NCBI GenBank assembly: GCA_031216445.1
Contig: CM062213.1
Coordinates: 3,858,001-3,922,000 of the forward strand
Length of the DNA stretch: 64,000 bases
Reading direction: 5' to 3'
Source of the DNA: Lateolabrax maculatus
Lineage: Eukaryota; Chordata; Actinopteri; Acropomatiformes; Lateolabracidae
Positions 26,501 through 41,233 of this stretch are shown one piece after another. A program made the translations under genes and the position numbers. How positions within the stretch are numbered: the stretch's first letter is position 1; every line of letters starts with the position of its first letter. The notes beneath the pieces are model-generated. The model did not search any database and was not told where the DNA came from. It saw only the letters and a list, made by a program, of their open reading frames with translations.

Positions 26501-27413
26501 AGCTTCTCAAACAATCAGGTGTTCAATGTGCCCATTGGTGGAAAGATCCCTGATCTGGATCACATGTTCCCAATGGAAGAGGACGCCCAGTGGTCGAAGG
26601 AGCTTGCCGTCTCTGCTCTGCATTACACAGGTGAGTGTTACAACAACTTATTTTGAAGCACTGCTGCGGCGTCGCTAATTAACGGAGCATAACTCAGTGT
26701 CTGTACACAGGGAAGTGCAGCTGCAAGGAGAGAAAGCTGAGAAGTGTGTCCGACCTCTGTAAGACCAAACATGATTATGGTAAGAATTTATTTGCAATTT
26801 TCACTCACATAAAGTGTGATTTATACTTTGGCTGATGCTTCAAAATGCCTTCTCCGTCTCCTGTCTCTCTGTGTGGCCTATGACAGTGATCAAGGCCAGC
26901 GTGCTGTCCGCTCATGACAAAGGGAGCCACGCAGAGGTGCAGGTCAAAGTTCGCAAGGTCCTTCGATCAGGCCAAGTGGCGCTCTACCTGGGGACCATCA
27001 GCATCTTTCCTCTGTCCTGGACCAGCCGCGGCTGCACCTGTCCTATTCTAAACCCAGGTAAGACAAGATCCAAACATGACAAGGAAAAGGAGTTTGTGAA
27101 ATGGCACATGAAGCACATTACTGGTCATTATATAGTTTCATGGTTTTAGAAGAGATTTTAAGCATTACATAGTGATACAATAGTGATACAAAAGCTATAA
27201 AATATCAAGTTAACACCAGAGGAATTGATTCGTTATTACATTAAATCAATTTACAATGTCTTACCTTTTTCACCAGGTATGGAGTACCTGCTAGCAGGCC
27301 CAGAGGAGGCCGGGACAGGCCGTCTGCTGGTCACCATGCAGAGTGTGGTGGTCCCATGGACACCCCGACTGGGTCTGCTTATATCAGAAGGCCTGAGGAA
27401 CGGATGTCCATGA
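23503..27413 (+). CDS. ntn4: Netrin-4-like secreted laminin-family protein (complete, 10 coding exons)
   Basis: Basement-membrane netrin; netrin-4 binds laminin gamma chains and disturbs laminin network assembly (family knowledge). Exons: 23503-23623, 24249-24739, 24834-25154, 25473-25599, 25705-25893, 26180-26396, 26503-26630, 26711-26779, 26887-27057, 27277-27413. Total 1,971 nt, 656 aa plus stop, phases closing; human NTN4 is about 628 aa. A hydrophobic signal peptide (MLVALCWLFLVLA) is followed by a laminin N-terminal domain (about 42-285, with SPRPAAMAIERSADFGKTWE), three laminin-type EGF modules (GTCLCHGHAEHC; KCECHGHADGCHF; CRCDPQGS), and a C-terminal NTR module (GKCSCKE to RGCTCPILNPG). 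An in-frame TAA lies upstream. The first ATG is 23503; those at 23533, 23548 and 23572 are also in frame, and 23572 would give the most compact signal peptide. Oddity: the LN domain has a Pro/Ser/Thr-rich insertion before APYAIYTLLA. Orthology to ntn4 rather than a paralogue is not proven. Confidence 0.9.
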
Positions 27414-27605
27414 ACCGTGTGATCCAGACGCGACACACTTTCACGAGGAAATGAATGAGTCAGTGGACAATTCAGAAAAGGGACTGAAAATCACTGGACA
27501 ACATGTTGTGCTGTCAGGGGGAAAATATCCAAGGGTCAAACTCAAGATCAGTCCAGGTCACAAAACTGAAGAAAGGTACCCACAACGTGTGGGTGTGCAT
27601 CACAA

Positions 27606-27755
27606 AATAAAGACTGAAATGAATGATTGGGTGCTCACATTTAATAAACTGTCTGCAGGTGTGACATACCTCACAGTAAAGGCTTTATTTGCATATATTT
27701 TTCAACACACTTAAAGCTGATATTTTGGGTGCAGTTACAAGTTGAGTCTAATAAA
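27606..27755 (+). terminator. Polyadenylation signals of the netrin gene
   Basis: Three AATAAA hexamers occur shortly after the stop codon: 27606-27611, 27643-27648 and 27750-27755. They would give a short 3' UTR of roughly 210-360 nt. Which is used is unknown. Confidence 0.5.
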
Positions 27756-27759
27756 TCTC

Positions 27760-28979
27760 TTATTCAATATTTTATCTCCTCCTTTTTATGAGCAGAGTCC
27801 AATTTACAAAGGATGAAGGTCATTTAGCCATATAGAAAATATGTCAAAATGCTTAGTCTTACTTCTTTGAATGTCATATACAGTAATACTGATATAACTT
27901 TTATTTATAGTAAATACATTTTGAAATCTAAACCTACATAATCTGGATTCAATAAAAATTATATGAAACTATAACATTATTAATATACATCAATATAAAA
28001 AGGGAAATAAGAGGACGTTGAGAAGGATTTGGAAGGACAAATGGAAAATGGAAGTTGAAATTGTTTGACGATAATTTTAATCTGGTCATGTTTGAGAAAA
28101 AGCCATGAAGTCTTTTGAGGCCTGAATGACATTAGATGGTGAGCACAGCATCCAACTGGAGACGAGACAGTGTTGAGAAGACAAATACCTTCATGCAGTG
28201 ACAGTTAAACCTGACAAACCACTTTGGTCAAGGACAGATAACAGTGTCAGTTAGTGACAACCATTGTTCATACGGCAACAGAAGCAGATGAGGACCCTGA
28301 AGTTTCTACAAGATGTCAACACACACAGTTAAAAACATCAGTGTTAATATTGATGTAATGTTCACTGAACAGAAGCTGTAACAGTAACATTCTCTTCTTA
28401 CCAATTATCTGTGTTTTGATCACTCAAATCTTTGAAAACAACTTAGGTTAAGTTGAAGAGTCAAAACCGTGTCAAGTTGAGATAAATTCCTAAGAAAAGC
28501 TTTGCTCCAAAAAAAAAAAAAAAAAGAAGCTATTACTGTTTCCATTTCTGTGAAATTGAATAATTATTGATAAATCAGTGCTAGATGATTAACAGGACAA
28601 CACATATACAGTAATGATTGATAACAAATAACTCTTCTGATTGACATGACAACTCTCAGGAAATTACATATCTGTTGCATATAAAGTCTTTCAGCTAATG
28701 TCCCTGCAGCAAGTAGCTTGGCCCGTTGGCATTAAATCATATTATTTAATGATTTCTGAGTGCTCAGCAAACAAATCAGCCTATACTTTTGTATTACGTT
28801 TTCTCTGCATTCACAAAGTCCTTCTCTGATGGCCCATGAGCGTCAGAGCTCTGTCAGTAAGCCTTCTCTGGAGGCTTAAACAGGAAAAGAGACCAATCAG
28901 AGCCCGTCACGGAGAGTCTTTTTATGCCGGGCAGTGCTTGCACACAGAGAACAAGAGCCTGGGTGACAAATGATCGACC
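27760..28979. other. Interval between convergent netrin and chchd4 3' ends
   Basis: About 1.2 kb, AT-rich, with a poly-A run at about 28509-28525. It should contain the chchd4 3' UTR. Candidate minus-strand poly(A) signals are TTTATT (plus) at 27902-27907 and the weaker TTTAAT at 28744-28749. No other gene is seen. Confidence 0.5.
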
Positions 28980-29778
28980 TTAGCTGGCAATCTGGTTGTC
29001 TGTAGGTGACGTGCTGTCAGATGAGACAGCAGACTCGGGTGTTGAAGTGCCTGGGGTAGAGTCCGTTTCAGGAGGTAAGGCAGAGCCCTCAGTCGGGGCG
29101 GCGGACACAGAACCAGAGCTGGACTCTGCTGGGGAGGAGCTTTCTTTATCTTCTTCCTGGGGATAGAGCTCAGGGTACCTCTGCATGCACTCCTGCATGT
29201 TGCGGAAGTTGTCGATGCACTCGGAGCCCTTCACCTCTTCCTTGCTGTAGTGGAAGCAGGAAAAGGCCTCCTTGAACTGGGAGCCACAGGGTCCGCTGGC
29301 CATGCCGCCCAGACACGGGCAGTTCCAGTTGATGTCTCCATTGGGCAGGATCAGGCCTGAAGGAACAGGAAACCAGACAGAAGCAAGTTAACAGAAGCAA
29401 GTTAACAGAATATATGGGGGTAAGGAATGTTTGGAAGTCAGGTCCACAGTTCTCACAACGACTAAGTGACGAACCCTGTTCCTCGTAAGGATCATCGGGG
29501 TCCTCTGCAATGAGCTCAGCGTTGCTGGGGGCCTCATGGTCTTCTTTGGTCACAAAGATGATGCGATCTTTACCTTAAATGACAAAACAACCACATGGAT
29601 TACAATAAATTCTTAAAGCAGAAAACACACAACATATTTACTTCCATTACAACAACCAGTGGTGGATGAAGCATTCAGATCCTTTAAGTACAAATACTAC
29701 ACTGTAAAAATACTTTGTAACAGGTAAAAGTCCTGCATTAAAAATGTTACTTAAGTAGAAGTATGTAGGTATAATCAG

Positions 29779-29838
<60 letters not shown>

Positions 29839-30640
29839 ACTCATGCATTAAGACTAAAACAGGATTTTACTGATGTAGTTGGTTGGGGTGGAGCTCATTT
29901 TGAATTTATGGATTAATCTGCTGATTATTAACGAACACCAACCCAGAGACTCAAAGTGACACGTTCACAAACCAACAGCACAAACCTTTGAATTATTAAA
30001 AAAATTACATTAAAATGATTAAAATAATTAAAAGATTAGCAGCCAAACTTCACATTTGAGGAGCTGGAACCGTTAAAAGTTGTTAGATTAAAAAACAAAA
30101 GCCTTCAAACTAGTTAAACTAATGATCTGTCTATCGACTAATTGATTAAAGTAAAGTAGTAAAGTGACTTAAGCTTTCAGATAAATTTAGTGGAGAAGTA
30201 GAAAGAGGCATGAAAAGAAAAGACTGTATATAGATAGATAAATAGATATATAGATATATAGAGATATATATATATATAGACAGACAGATGAAGTGCAGCT
30301 GTAGTATTTGGCTGCAGTGACCCCTGGGGCCGCAGCTCTGCCGGAGACTTAATCTGCTGTTTCATAATTAATTTCGTCCGACATGTCTCCCAGTTTGTAA
30401 CTCACGTGTCAAACTCCCGCAGATAACCGCGTATAAAAATCCGTGCAACCCCCCGAGCCTGTTGTAAAGCGGCCTCTACCGTCACCGGGGGGTTAACCGG
30501 CTGTAATCTCCGTGAATTAACGCCGTTGGCGGGGGGAGTTAGCCGGTTAGCACGGAGGCTCGCTCGGTGACATTGCGGAAGCGGCGGAGCGCAAAATGAA
30601 TGAAAAGAAGAAAAGTACCTTCTTGCTTGCAGTACGACAT
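28980..30640 (-). CDS. chchd4: chchd4: MIA40 mitochondrial intermembrane-space import oxidoreductase (complete, 3 coding exons)
   Basis: Oxidative-folding receptor of the mitochondrial intermembrane space. It traps incoming CX3C/CX9C proteins by disulfide exchange and is reoxidised by ALR/GFER. Exons (minus): 30640-30619, 29573-29475, 29356-28980; 498 nt, 165 aa plus stop. The protein starts MSYCKQEGKDRIIFVTKEDH. The redox CPC motif falls at residues 53-55 and the twin CX9C cysteines at 64/74 and 87/97, the numbering I recall for human CHCHD4. The tail after YPQEED is about 47 residues rich in Ser, Thr, Pro and Glu, making the protein some 23 residues longer than the human one. The first coding exon holds only 22 nt. 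Teleosts may carry two copies (a/b); which this is cannot be told here. Confidence 0.96.
29658..29906 (+). repeat. Percomorph dispersed repeat inside chchd4 intron 1, interrupted by (AT)n
   Basis: It starts AGTGGTGGATGAAGCATTC and continues with TGTAAAAATACT, AAAAGTCCTGCATT and ATGTTACTTAAGTAGAAG, the same family as 37905-38262 in the opposite orientation. A 54-bp (AT)n run at 29781-29834 has expanded inside it. It ends near GGTGGAGCTCATTTTGAA. Confidence 0.6.
29781..29834. repeat. (AT)n microsatellite in chchd4 intron 1
   Basis: About 27 AT units inside a dispersed repeat. Confidence 0.95.
29907..30165. repeat. Decayed relative of the hAT-like MITE, abutting the previous repeat
   Basis: GGATTAATCTGCTGATTATT near the left end, CACATTTGAGGAGCTGGAACC in the middle and ATCGACTAATTGATTA near 30134 recall the teleost repeat family seen better preserved at 53755-54056. 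No clear terminal repeats or target duplication can be made out. Confidence 0.4.
30226..30284. repeat. (GATA/TATA)-rich simple repeat
   Basis: A run of TAGATAGATAAATAGATATATAGATATATAG-type units in chchd4 intron 1, just right of the two interspersed repeats. Confidence 0.7.
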
Positions 30641-30820
30641 GTCTGCCGGCGGTTCTGTCCTCGTCCTCTCCGGTGAAAGGTGACCAAGTGCGAGGGGAAG
30701 TTACCCAACGACCGCGAGGATTTCATTTGACAAGCGAGCTACCGGCGTCCGACGGCCCCGGTGCCCCCGCTGACCTCTGACCTGGCCACATGTGGGCGCA
30801 CCGTGATGACGTCAACCGGC
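30560..30820 (-). promoter_or_regulatory. chchd4 promoter region with perfect CRE
   Basis: CpG-rich sequence around the first coding exon. A perfect palindromic CRE, TGACGTCA, lies at 30807-30814, about 167 bp upstream of the ATG. A TGCGGAAGCGG ETS/GABP-like site lies near 30574-30584, just inside intron 1. CREB and GABP/NRF-2 commonly control nuclear genes for mitochondrial proteins; use here is inferred. Confidence 0.45.
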
Positions 30821-30839
30821 TTTTTTTTTTGTTTGTTTT

Positions 30840-32290
30840 ATAACAAATACGTTTTAAAAAAAGTAAATAAATAAAAATAAATCTAACTGTTAAGATAGAG
30901 TATGAAACACTAATTCTACAAGAATTTACACGTTTATTAATTTATGAAATAACATAAAAAGATTAAGCAATATTGTGTTTGTGAATTCTTTTAAATAAAC
31001 TGAACAAATTTAACGACAATTTCCTCTTATTTTCCATCTCTATTCCATTATTTTGCTCTTTATACATCCGTTATTTTGACCTTGTGGAGCCTAAATGTGC
31101 TACATATAACCTGAACGTCTAGACAAACGTTTCACACCATAAAATGGTAACAAAAATGCAAGTAGAGAAAGAAAATCATTAAAATGTGTTGTTAATGATC
31201 AACCAATTAAATATCCATCAGTACACTGCCTCTGAACTTCTTATGTTTGTGGAATCAGATCAAAAGATATCTACAAGTGGTAGGTAGGTAACTACGACTT
31301 CTGATTTGTCTTGAACACATTTCATGTCTGTCTTATTTATTCCCATTAGTGTCTAATTTAAGCTCTGTAAGAGGAACATAATAAACACTGAATGTAATGT
31401 GAGAAGGTTGCTGGTAGTGTTGGGGAGAGTAGAGAGAGTAAAGCTTTAATGTCCCCGTGGGGCAATTTGGCTTGCAAACAGCAGTCAATAGTTCTAAATA
31501 TTAAATACAAAAATGAATAAAATAGAAATCCATACATACATATGTAAATATTGGATGTAGTGACATATGCAGCTTAAGCAGCAACATTTCTCCTTATAGT
31601 TATTCTTATATAAAGGAAGTTTATGTTGAACCTCAGATACAGTGACCTCTACTGGAAGTCTAGTGATTAGTAGAAAGAAGAGCAACTGAATGAAACTTGT
31701 CTCAACTTAAGATTTGTATCTAAGCAGCAGCTTTGGTTCATAACTATGCCAAAGCTTGTTGCTGCAGACAGGTTATGTCTTACTGCCCTTACATCCAACT
31801 TTAACTATCAATAATCTCTGCTATGGCCATTTGGTTGCTATGCTACTATGCATTATTCTTCATTATTTGAGCCACTAACAGTATCCTGTAGTCGTCACAG
31901 ACTCGACAGGAATAAACACAATAAGGAGACAAGACAAATCAAAACACAAGTGTGTCGGAAAAAAAATCCTGTTTTTTTTAATAACACAATTATGTCTGTT
32001 ACATAAAGTAAAAACCAAAATGAAACCCCTTTTCGTCCCTATCAAACCCACCCTCATCCCGACCATCTCGGCAGTATTGTGCAGCGATTCAGTCTGGGAA
32101 TAAAAGAGCATGACGACACAGATAAACAGTTTCCTTTGAGGACCCAGAGACAGGACAAACACTGTGCCCTACATAAGACCAGAGTGAATATAAACATAGT
32201 CCATCATTTAAAATATCAAAATAAAGGTAAATAAAAACCACCAACAGCTTGTCTGAGATCCCCAGAAACCTTATCAGGAGTACAAGCATA
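30840..32290. other. Interval between the chchd4 promoter and the sec61a1 3' end
   Basis: AT-rich, no conserved reading frame seen. Around 31430-31485 there is AGCTTTAATGTCCCCGTGGGGCAATTTGGC, which resembles ends of dispersed fish repeats I have seen, but I cannot name the family. Confidence 0.45.
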
Positions 32291-32291
32291 A

Positions 32292-32297
32292 TTTATT
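32292..32297 (-). terminator. Candidate sec61a1 polyadenylation signal
   Basis: AATAAA on the minus strand (TTTATT on plus) about 520 nt after the sec61a1 stop codon. Other AT-rich hexamers further left could extend the 3' UTR. Confidence 0.35.
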
Positions 32298-32816
32298 TAT
32301 ACTTTTCACATCCTACTATGGGTCCCAGGAAACCTCAAGCATGATCGCTACCTTTAATGAACATGACATGGCTTTCTTTCAACTCCCCCGAAAGGTCCAG
32401 GCTCAGTGCTTTCAGCTTGAAATAAGCACTAACATGTTGTCGGTCTTTGTGTTCCTTGAACATGCTGCATTGAACAATGCCTGAGGTAAGTCAGAGACAG
32501 CACCTCACACCTGTGGTGCTTTTAGGCATTCTTCAGCTGACAGTCAGTGGGGACATAGGCAGCCTGCAGAGAGATGGGTAATAGCTATTGAAGTGAAAGG
32601 ACCGAAGAGACACAATACTATGCTCAACCCTGGGAGTAACTGAAGCAGTTTTCTCAGCATTGACCTGCTAGAGAGGTATGGTGGAAACAAAGATGGCGAA
32701 GAAAAAATTACCTATCCCAGCTGCGAAATGTACTGATTGTGCGAATTGCAAAAAATGCAAAATTAAAAAACATTGATGGGGGGGATGGATGCTTTGTGTC
32801 TGACTGGTGGTATTTT

Positions 32817-36648
<3,832 letters not shown>

Positions 36649-36850
36649 GGTGTCCGTAGGCCGCCTCCTGCCGTGTCGCTGGTACCGGAGTGAGAGCTCA
36701 GCGGAGTCGGTGTGGCTCCATCCAGCCGCTCGGCGAGAAAAGAGCGAACCGGAGAGACACGTCACCAGAGGAGCCGCGGACACACGTCACTGCTCTGCGA
36801 CACGCGTCACTGCTCTGCGACACGCGTCACTGCTCTGAGACACACACACA
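36649..36850 (-). promoter_or_regulatory. sec61a1 promoter/leader with UPRE-like cores
   Basis: CpG-rich sequence directly upstream of the sec61a1 ATG. On the minus strand TGACGTG occurs twice (36758-36764 and 36783-36789) and TGACGCG twice (36803-36809, 36823-36829), about 110-180 bp upstream of the start codon. TGACGTG is the core of ATF6/XBP1 (UPRE) and CRE-related sites. Sec61 genes are known targets of the unfolded protein response, so a stress-response role is a reasonable inference. Confidence 0.45.
36785..36844. repeat. Three-copy 20-bp tandem repeat upstream of sec61a1
   Basis: The unit CGTCACTGCTCTGCGACACG is repeated three times head to tail, the last copy with a few changes (CTGAGACACA). 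It is followed immediately by (CA)n. Each copy brings one GTCA core. Confidence 0.85.
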
Positions 36851-36861
36851 CACACACACAC
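36841..36861. repeat. (CA)n microsatellite
   Basis: Dinucleotide run next to the 20-bp tandem repeat, followed by CATAGAAACACA units. Confidence 0.85.
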
Positions 36862-37077
36862 ATAGAAACACACACATAGAAACACACACATACTCTGTGT
36901 ACATCTTTATTTAATACGATAAACAAATCATCGTTCAGTGTTTTCAGTGTCATTTATTTTATTTTATTTAAGCTGCCCTGTAATAACGCTGAGCCCTCCC
37001 ATCCTCCAGGGGGCGCCCTCCTCCAGACTCGTCAGGTGCTGGGATCCGTCGGCTGCACCTCCTTTCTCCCTCTGACT

Positions 37078-37124
37078 CCTTTATTTATTTATTTATTTAT
37101 TTAATTAATTTATTTATTTATTTT
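37078..37124. repeat. (TTTA)n tetranucleotide repeat
   Basis: TTTATTTATTTATT-type run with one TTAATTAA interruption. Confidence 0.85.
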
Positions 37125-37904
37125 GTCAGAAGTGTGTGTATTTTTATATTTGAATGTTATTTACAGAAATGTGCTGTGCTCATAACTTCTGTTCTTCTGC
37201 TATTATCTGTTCTTGCAATAAAAGCAGGAATCAAAAGCATGACTTTGTGAAGTGATTTTTCCATACAAAGCTTGAGGTGTGCAAAGCAGTGCCCTTATCC
37301 TGCCTACACAACACAACCCAGATATGGACATTTATAGGCTACATGAACACTTGTAAAGAATTGCAACCCAATACAATTCTCTTCCAAACTTTATTTATTA
37401 TATGTCATATATTTTTTAGGCAAATCTTGTGTTCAGTATTGCATTGTGATGCTGTTGATTGATTGAGAAAATAAAGGAACTTCCTTGTAAAAGAAATACC
37501 AAATAGAATGCAGTCTAATACAACACCACATCAAACAACAGCCTCAGGTCAACCACTGACATCAACACCTCTTTCTTTGAACATTATACAGTTACAATAG
37601 TTTGTATTTATGGCATGCTTCCTGTATTGGACTACAGGTGTTTTTATTATTTTGTCCACCCCCTTTAAGTTTTTCATAACTGCTTTATCTCAGCCCAAAC
37701 TGCACGAGTGTTAAGACATTTAATTTTTTTAAATAAAACTTTTGTGGAATAATGCGGCTACACATCAGATTGACGATAATCATTAATTGTCCTGAATGTG
37801 CTGCTCACCAGGTCACCTGTTAGCAGAGTTTAACAGCAGAGGTGTTGTAGTAAGTGAAGCACTGGGTATGGTATGATTATTATTGATTGACTATGATTAT
37901 TGGA

Positions 37905-38262
37905 ATGTAACTAAGTACATTTAGTTTTACAACAGTTTTAAAGTACTTATATTTTACTTGAGCTTTGCCATTTATGCTACTTTCTTCTACTTCAAGACAT
38001 CCTAAAGGCAGAAATCTTATTTTTACTGCACTTCATTTATTTGACATCTATCAATATTAGTTATTGAAAGTTTACTAGTTAAACTGTTGCTTTACTGTTT
38101 ATTAACTACCCAATAGTATAAAGTATAAGTAGTGTGTTGCAAGTATCTATTATATGTTTATATATTAATAACATTTACGGGGGCCATTTTTCTGCGTTAT
38201 GAGTATTTGTACTTTTGATACTTTCAGCATATTTTGTTGATAATACTAGAATAAAAAACAGG
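37905..38262 (-). repeat. Percomorph dispersed repeat, best-preserved copy in the window
   Basis: It begins TGGAATGTAACTAAGTACAT and runs through TACTTGAGCTTTGCCATT, TTATTTGACATCTATC, AACTACCCAATAGTATA, GGGGGCCATTTTTCTGC and TACTTTTGATACTTTCAG. These features appear in the same order in related copies at 15761 and, inverted, at 29658. Confidence 0.65.
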
Positions 38263-38657
38263 ACTTTTGCTTATCAGAAGAAAAAGATCTCAATGTTTTC
38301 CATCACTTGCACACATGAAAGCAAACCACTCAACAAACCAACAGTGCCTTTTGTCACAAATGGAAAATAGCACACAGGATGTACTCGTCTTCTCGACTGT
38401 GTTGTTAAAGAGCTTCAGCGATGCAGTTTCCTGTTTTTTTGACTACATTTCCTTTTCTTCAGAAGGCCAACAGGTTAACAGGTTGCACCAGGATAGGAAA
38501 CATATTACATAAATCCACCACTGTTATCACTTATAATAATAAATACTGCAGAGAACTACATCGGCATAGTATATATGAAGAATATTCCCTGTAAAAGGTT
38601 TTAGCAGGACAGTGTTACATCTGAGGTCGAAAGAATATCAACATGGATTTTAAAGTA

Positions 38658-38686
38658 AAAACATTGAGTGCTTCACTCAATGTTTT
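38658..38686. repeat. Perfect 13-bp inverted repeat with 3-nt loop
   Basis: AAAACATTGAGTG, loop CTT, CACTCAATGTTTT. It could form a tight hairpin in DNA or RNA; no gene context. Confidence 0.8.
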
Positions 38687-38743
38687 CTGATGCTGTCAGT
38701 TCTCACCACTAGAGCTCAGTGTTGGTCCAGTGAGGACATTTGG

Positions 38744-38745
<2 letters not shown>

Positions 38746-38793
<48 letters not shown>
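38746..38793. repeat. (GT)n microsatellite
   Basis: Uninterrupted run of about 24 GT units. Confidence 0.95.
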
Positions 38794-38794
<1 letters not shown>

Positions 38795-39310
38795 TGTAGT
38801 GGTTCTTGTTACTGGTCTTGGTTGGTGTTGATGATGTTAAGTGGAATTCTATCAGATGAAACCAAAGACACACAAATTAGGTTCAAATGATGGTGAAGAT
38901 GTTTAATTCTCTATTCTTTGTGTGTTGATGATTTTTTTGCTTTTAAATTTTAAACTGCCTTTTTTGCATAGACATGCCTGTTTGAGAAACGCCATTTAAT
39001 TCCATGGAGGACGAGAAGTTTAGGTTACCATTTATTGCAGATGTGCCTTCTTAAGGATACTGAATCAAATGTTTGTGTGTGTTTAGAAGATTTCATCACT
39101 TTGTTGTGGTTGTTACATCCTGGGTCAGTGATTGTGATATCGAGCGATGGTGAGCACGTTTGGCTGCACAGTGCTGGTGGCACACTTAACCACTGACCCG
39201 ACATAATGATACAGTAGCACGATGATGACTGGAGCTTTCAGCCATCTGCACATCTGATCAGTCTAAAGTCTCTAGACCCACTATCATCTATCACTCGATT
39301 GGTTTTTCAG

Positions 39311-39316
<6 letters not shown>

Positions 39317-39341
<25 letters not shown>
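39317..39341. repeat. (AC)n microsatellite
   Basis: Dinucleotide run of about 12 units. Confidence 0.9.
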
Positions 39342-39346
<5 letters not shown>

Positions 39347-40286
39347 AGTGGAGGATGGTTGGGAGCCTGCTCATCTGCAGATAAAGAGATATTTGTTCCT
39401 GTGGTTACATAATGAGCACAGAGCTGTGAGCTAACACAGAGGTGAGGACAAGCAAATACCACACAGGCCCCCTCCAGTCGCTGCTTTTCCCAGAGTTTTG
39501 AATCGCCTGTTATATTCAAGATCTCGTGTTCAGTTTCTCCTGCCAGTCACGAAGAAACTGTGGTCGACTTCCACTTTGATATGTTAAACAGAAGTTATTA
39601 TTAGTTGGTTGGAATGTATTCCTGACTGAATCACACTCATGTTTTAATGAAAACTGAGCGATCCAGACATTATTGTTTAATCTGCAGTGCTTGAATGATC
39701 TGACAAAAGATAACACAGCCTGATACAACATATACAATCAGTCCCTCAGCGCCAGATAATGCAAACAGTCTGTGGCAACGCACAAACAAATATCTATTAT
39801 CTGTTCATACAGAAGACAAATCCGTGCAAATAAAGCATGAATCCTGATCCAATTTTTTGATAACTTAGTAATGTTTCCCCTGCAGTAAGGCCGTTCCTGC
39901 GTGTACCTGTGGAGGACATTGTGTCTGTCTGCAACCTTCAGTTATGTAAACCCACCAATGTATCACTGTACGCGTAATACATGGAACCCATGGGCTGCGG
40001 AAACAGACCCAGGACAACACTGTTTACATTTTAAATTTGCATATAGACTAACAAAAGTAAGAGGACATTTTGTGCCTCAGGCACGGATCCTCAAAGACAA
40101 AACTATCCTGAATTTGTCTGCTCGGTACCCAAGAATCAGCATTACATTTCCTTCAAATTAAATGTAATAAGGTTTCCTCTTTTGCTGACTCTGATATCAT
40201 CATGATATATAAACTGGAAATTCCTATTAAAATATAATATATTGATCAGACGCTTTGTGTTATTCAGTGAAGGTGACCTGAGTGTA

Positions 40287-40841
40287 TGGGGTTCCATCAG
40301 TGCCGAAATTATGTCGTTTTGCACACTGTCTATGTTGACTGAACATGTATCAAAACATTTGGCCGTGTCAATTCAACTTTAAACTGTACCTCTGTCATCT
40401 TGATCCGCTGCCTGTCATCTGATGAAGTTGCTGAATGCACACTGTACATAAACATTAGCAGAGTAAATAGGCCCCTTCCTTGGAACAACATAGTTAGACG
40501 TTGCTTGAACGCCCTGCAGCTGATGGACAGGTAACCCGGACGATGGCTCAGCTTCTTTTTTTTTTGTTGAAATATTAAAACGCAGTCAGACGACACATCG
40601 TAACGACACATGAAGAAGACACAGTGAGACGACAGGGAGCGCATCAAGACGACAGAGGTACAGTTTAAAGTTGAACTGACACATGAGTGAGAATCGACAT
40701 AGACGATCTTATTATAAAAATAGTTTTGTCACGACTGAAGTGGAGTTCAAAGATGAATAGACAAAGACAAATGTTTTGTTCCATGTTCAGTCGACATAGA
40801 CAGTGTGCAAACGACATAATTTTGGCACTGATGGAACCCCA
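40287..40841. repeat. 555-bp foldback element (long inverted repeat) flanked by TA
   Basis: The left arm from 40287 (TGGGGTTCCATCAGTGCC...) is matched in reverse complement by the right arm ending at 40841 (...GGCACTGATGGAACCCCA), with TA on both sides (40285-40286, 40842-40843). The arms stay similar for over 100 bp, including CAACTTTAAACTGTACCTCTG on the left and its complement near 40655-40675. The left arm lacks about 80 bp present in the right arm. The centre (about 40420-40620) is non-palindromic. This suits a non-autonomous TA-targeting DNA transposon (Tc1/mariner-like), but the family is not recognised. Confidence 0.7.
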
Positions 40842-41233
40842 TATAAGTGAAACAAATGAGGGTCCCCAATCCAAGACACAGTTGTGGATCATTATGTCTA
40901 ATGAAAAAAGAAAAGTGAAATTTTGCATGGCCTATTAGTGGCAAAAAAAATTAAAAATTACTTGATCGTTTAATTAGTTGGAAATTAATTTTTGGCGGAA
41001 TTTGATAATTGAATAATTGTTTTGTGCTTGCTTTGGTATTAGCTTTAGTATATTTCTTAAAAGAACATTTTATAAAGAAAAGCCTTAACACATAATTCTT
41101 TCGACAACTATGAACACTAACAGATGAATAACAGACAGGAGTAGTGATGGAAACGTAAATGAAAGTGAATGACTCTCCTTTGACACCACTACTTTCTTTC
41201 CATTTGCTGCTGACACACAGCACAGTATTTAAA

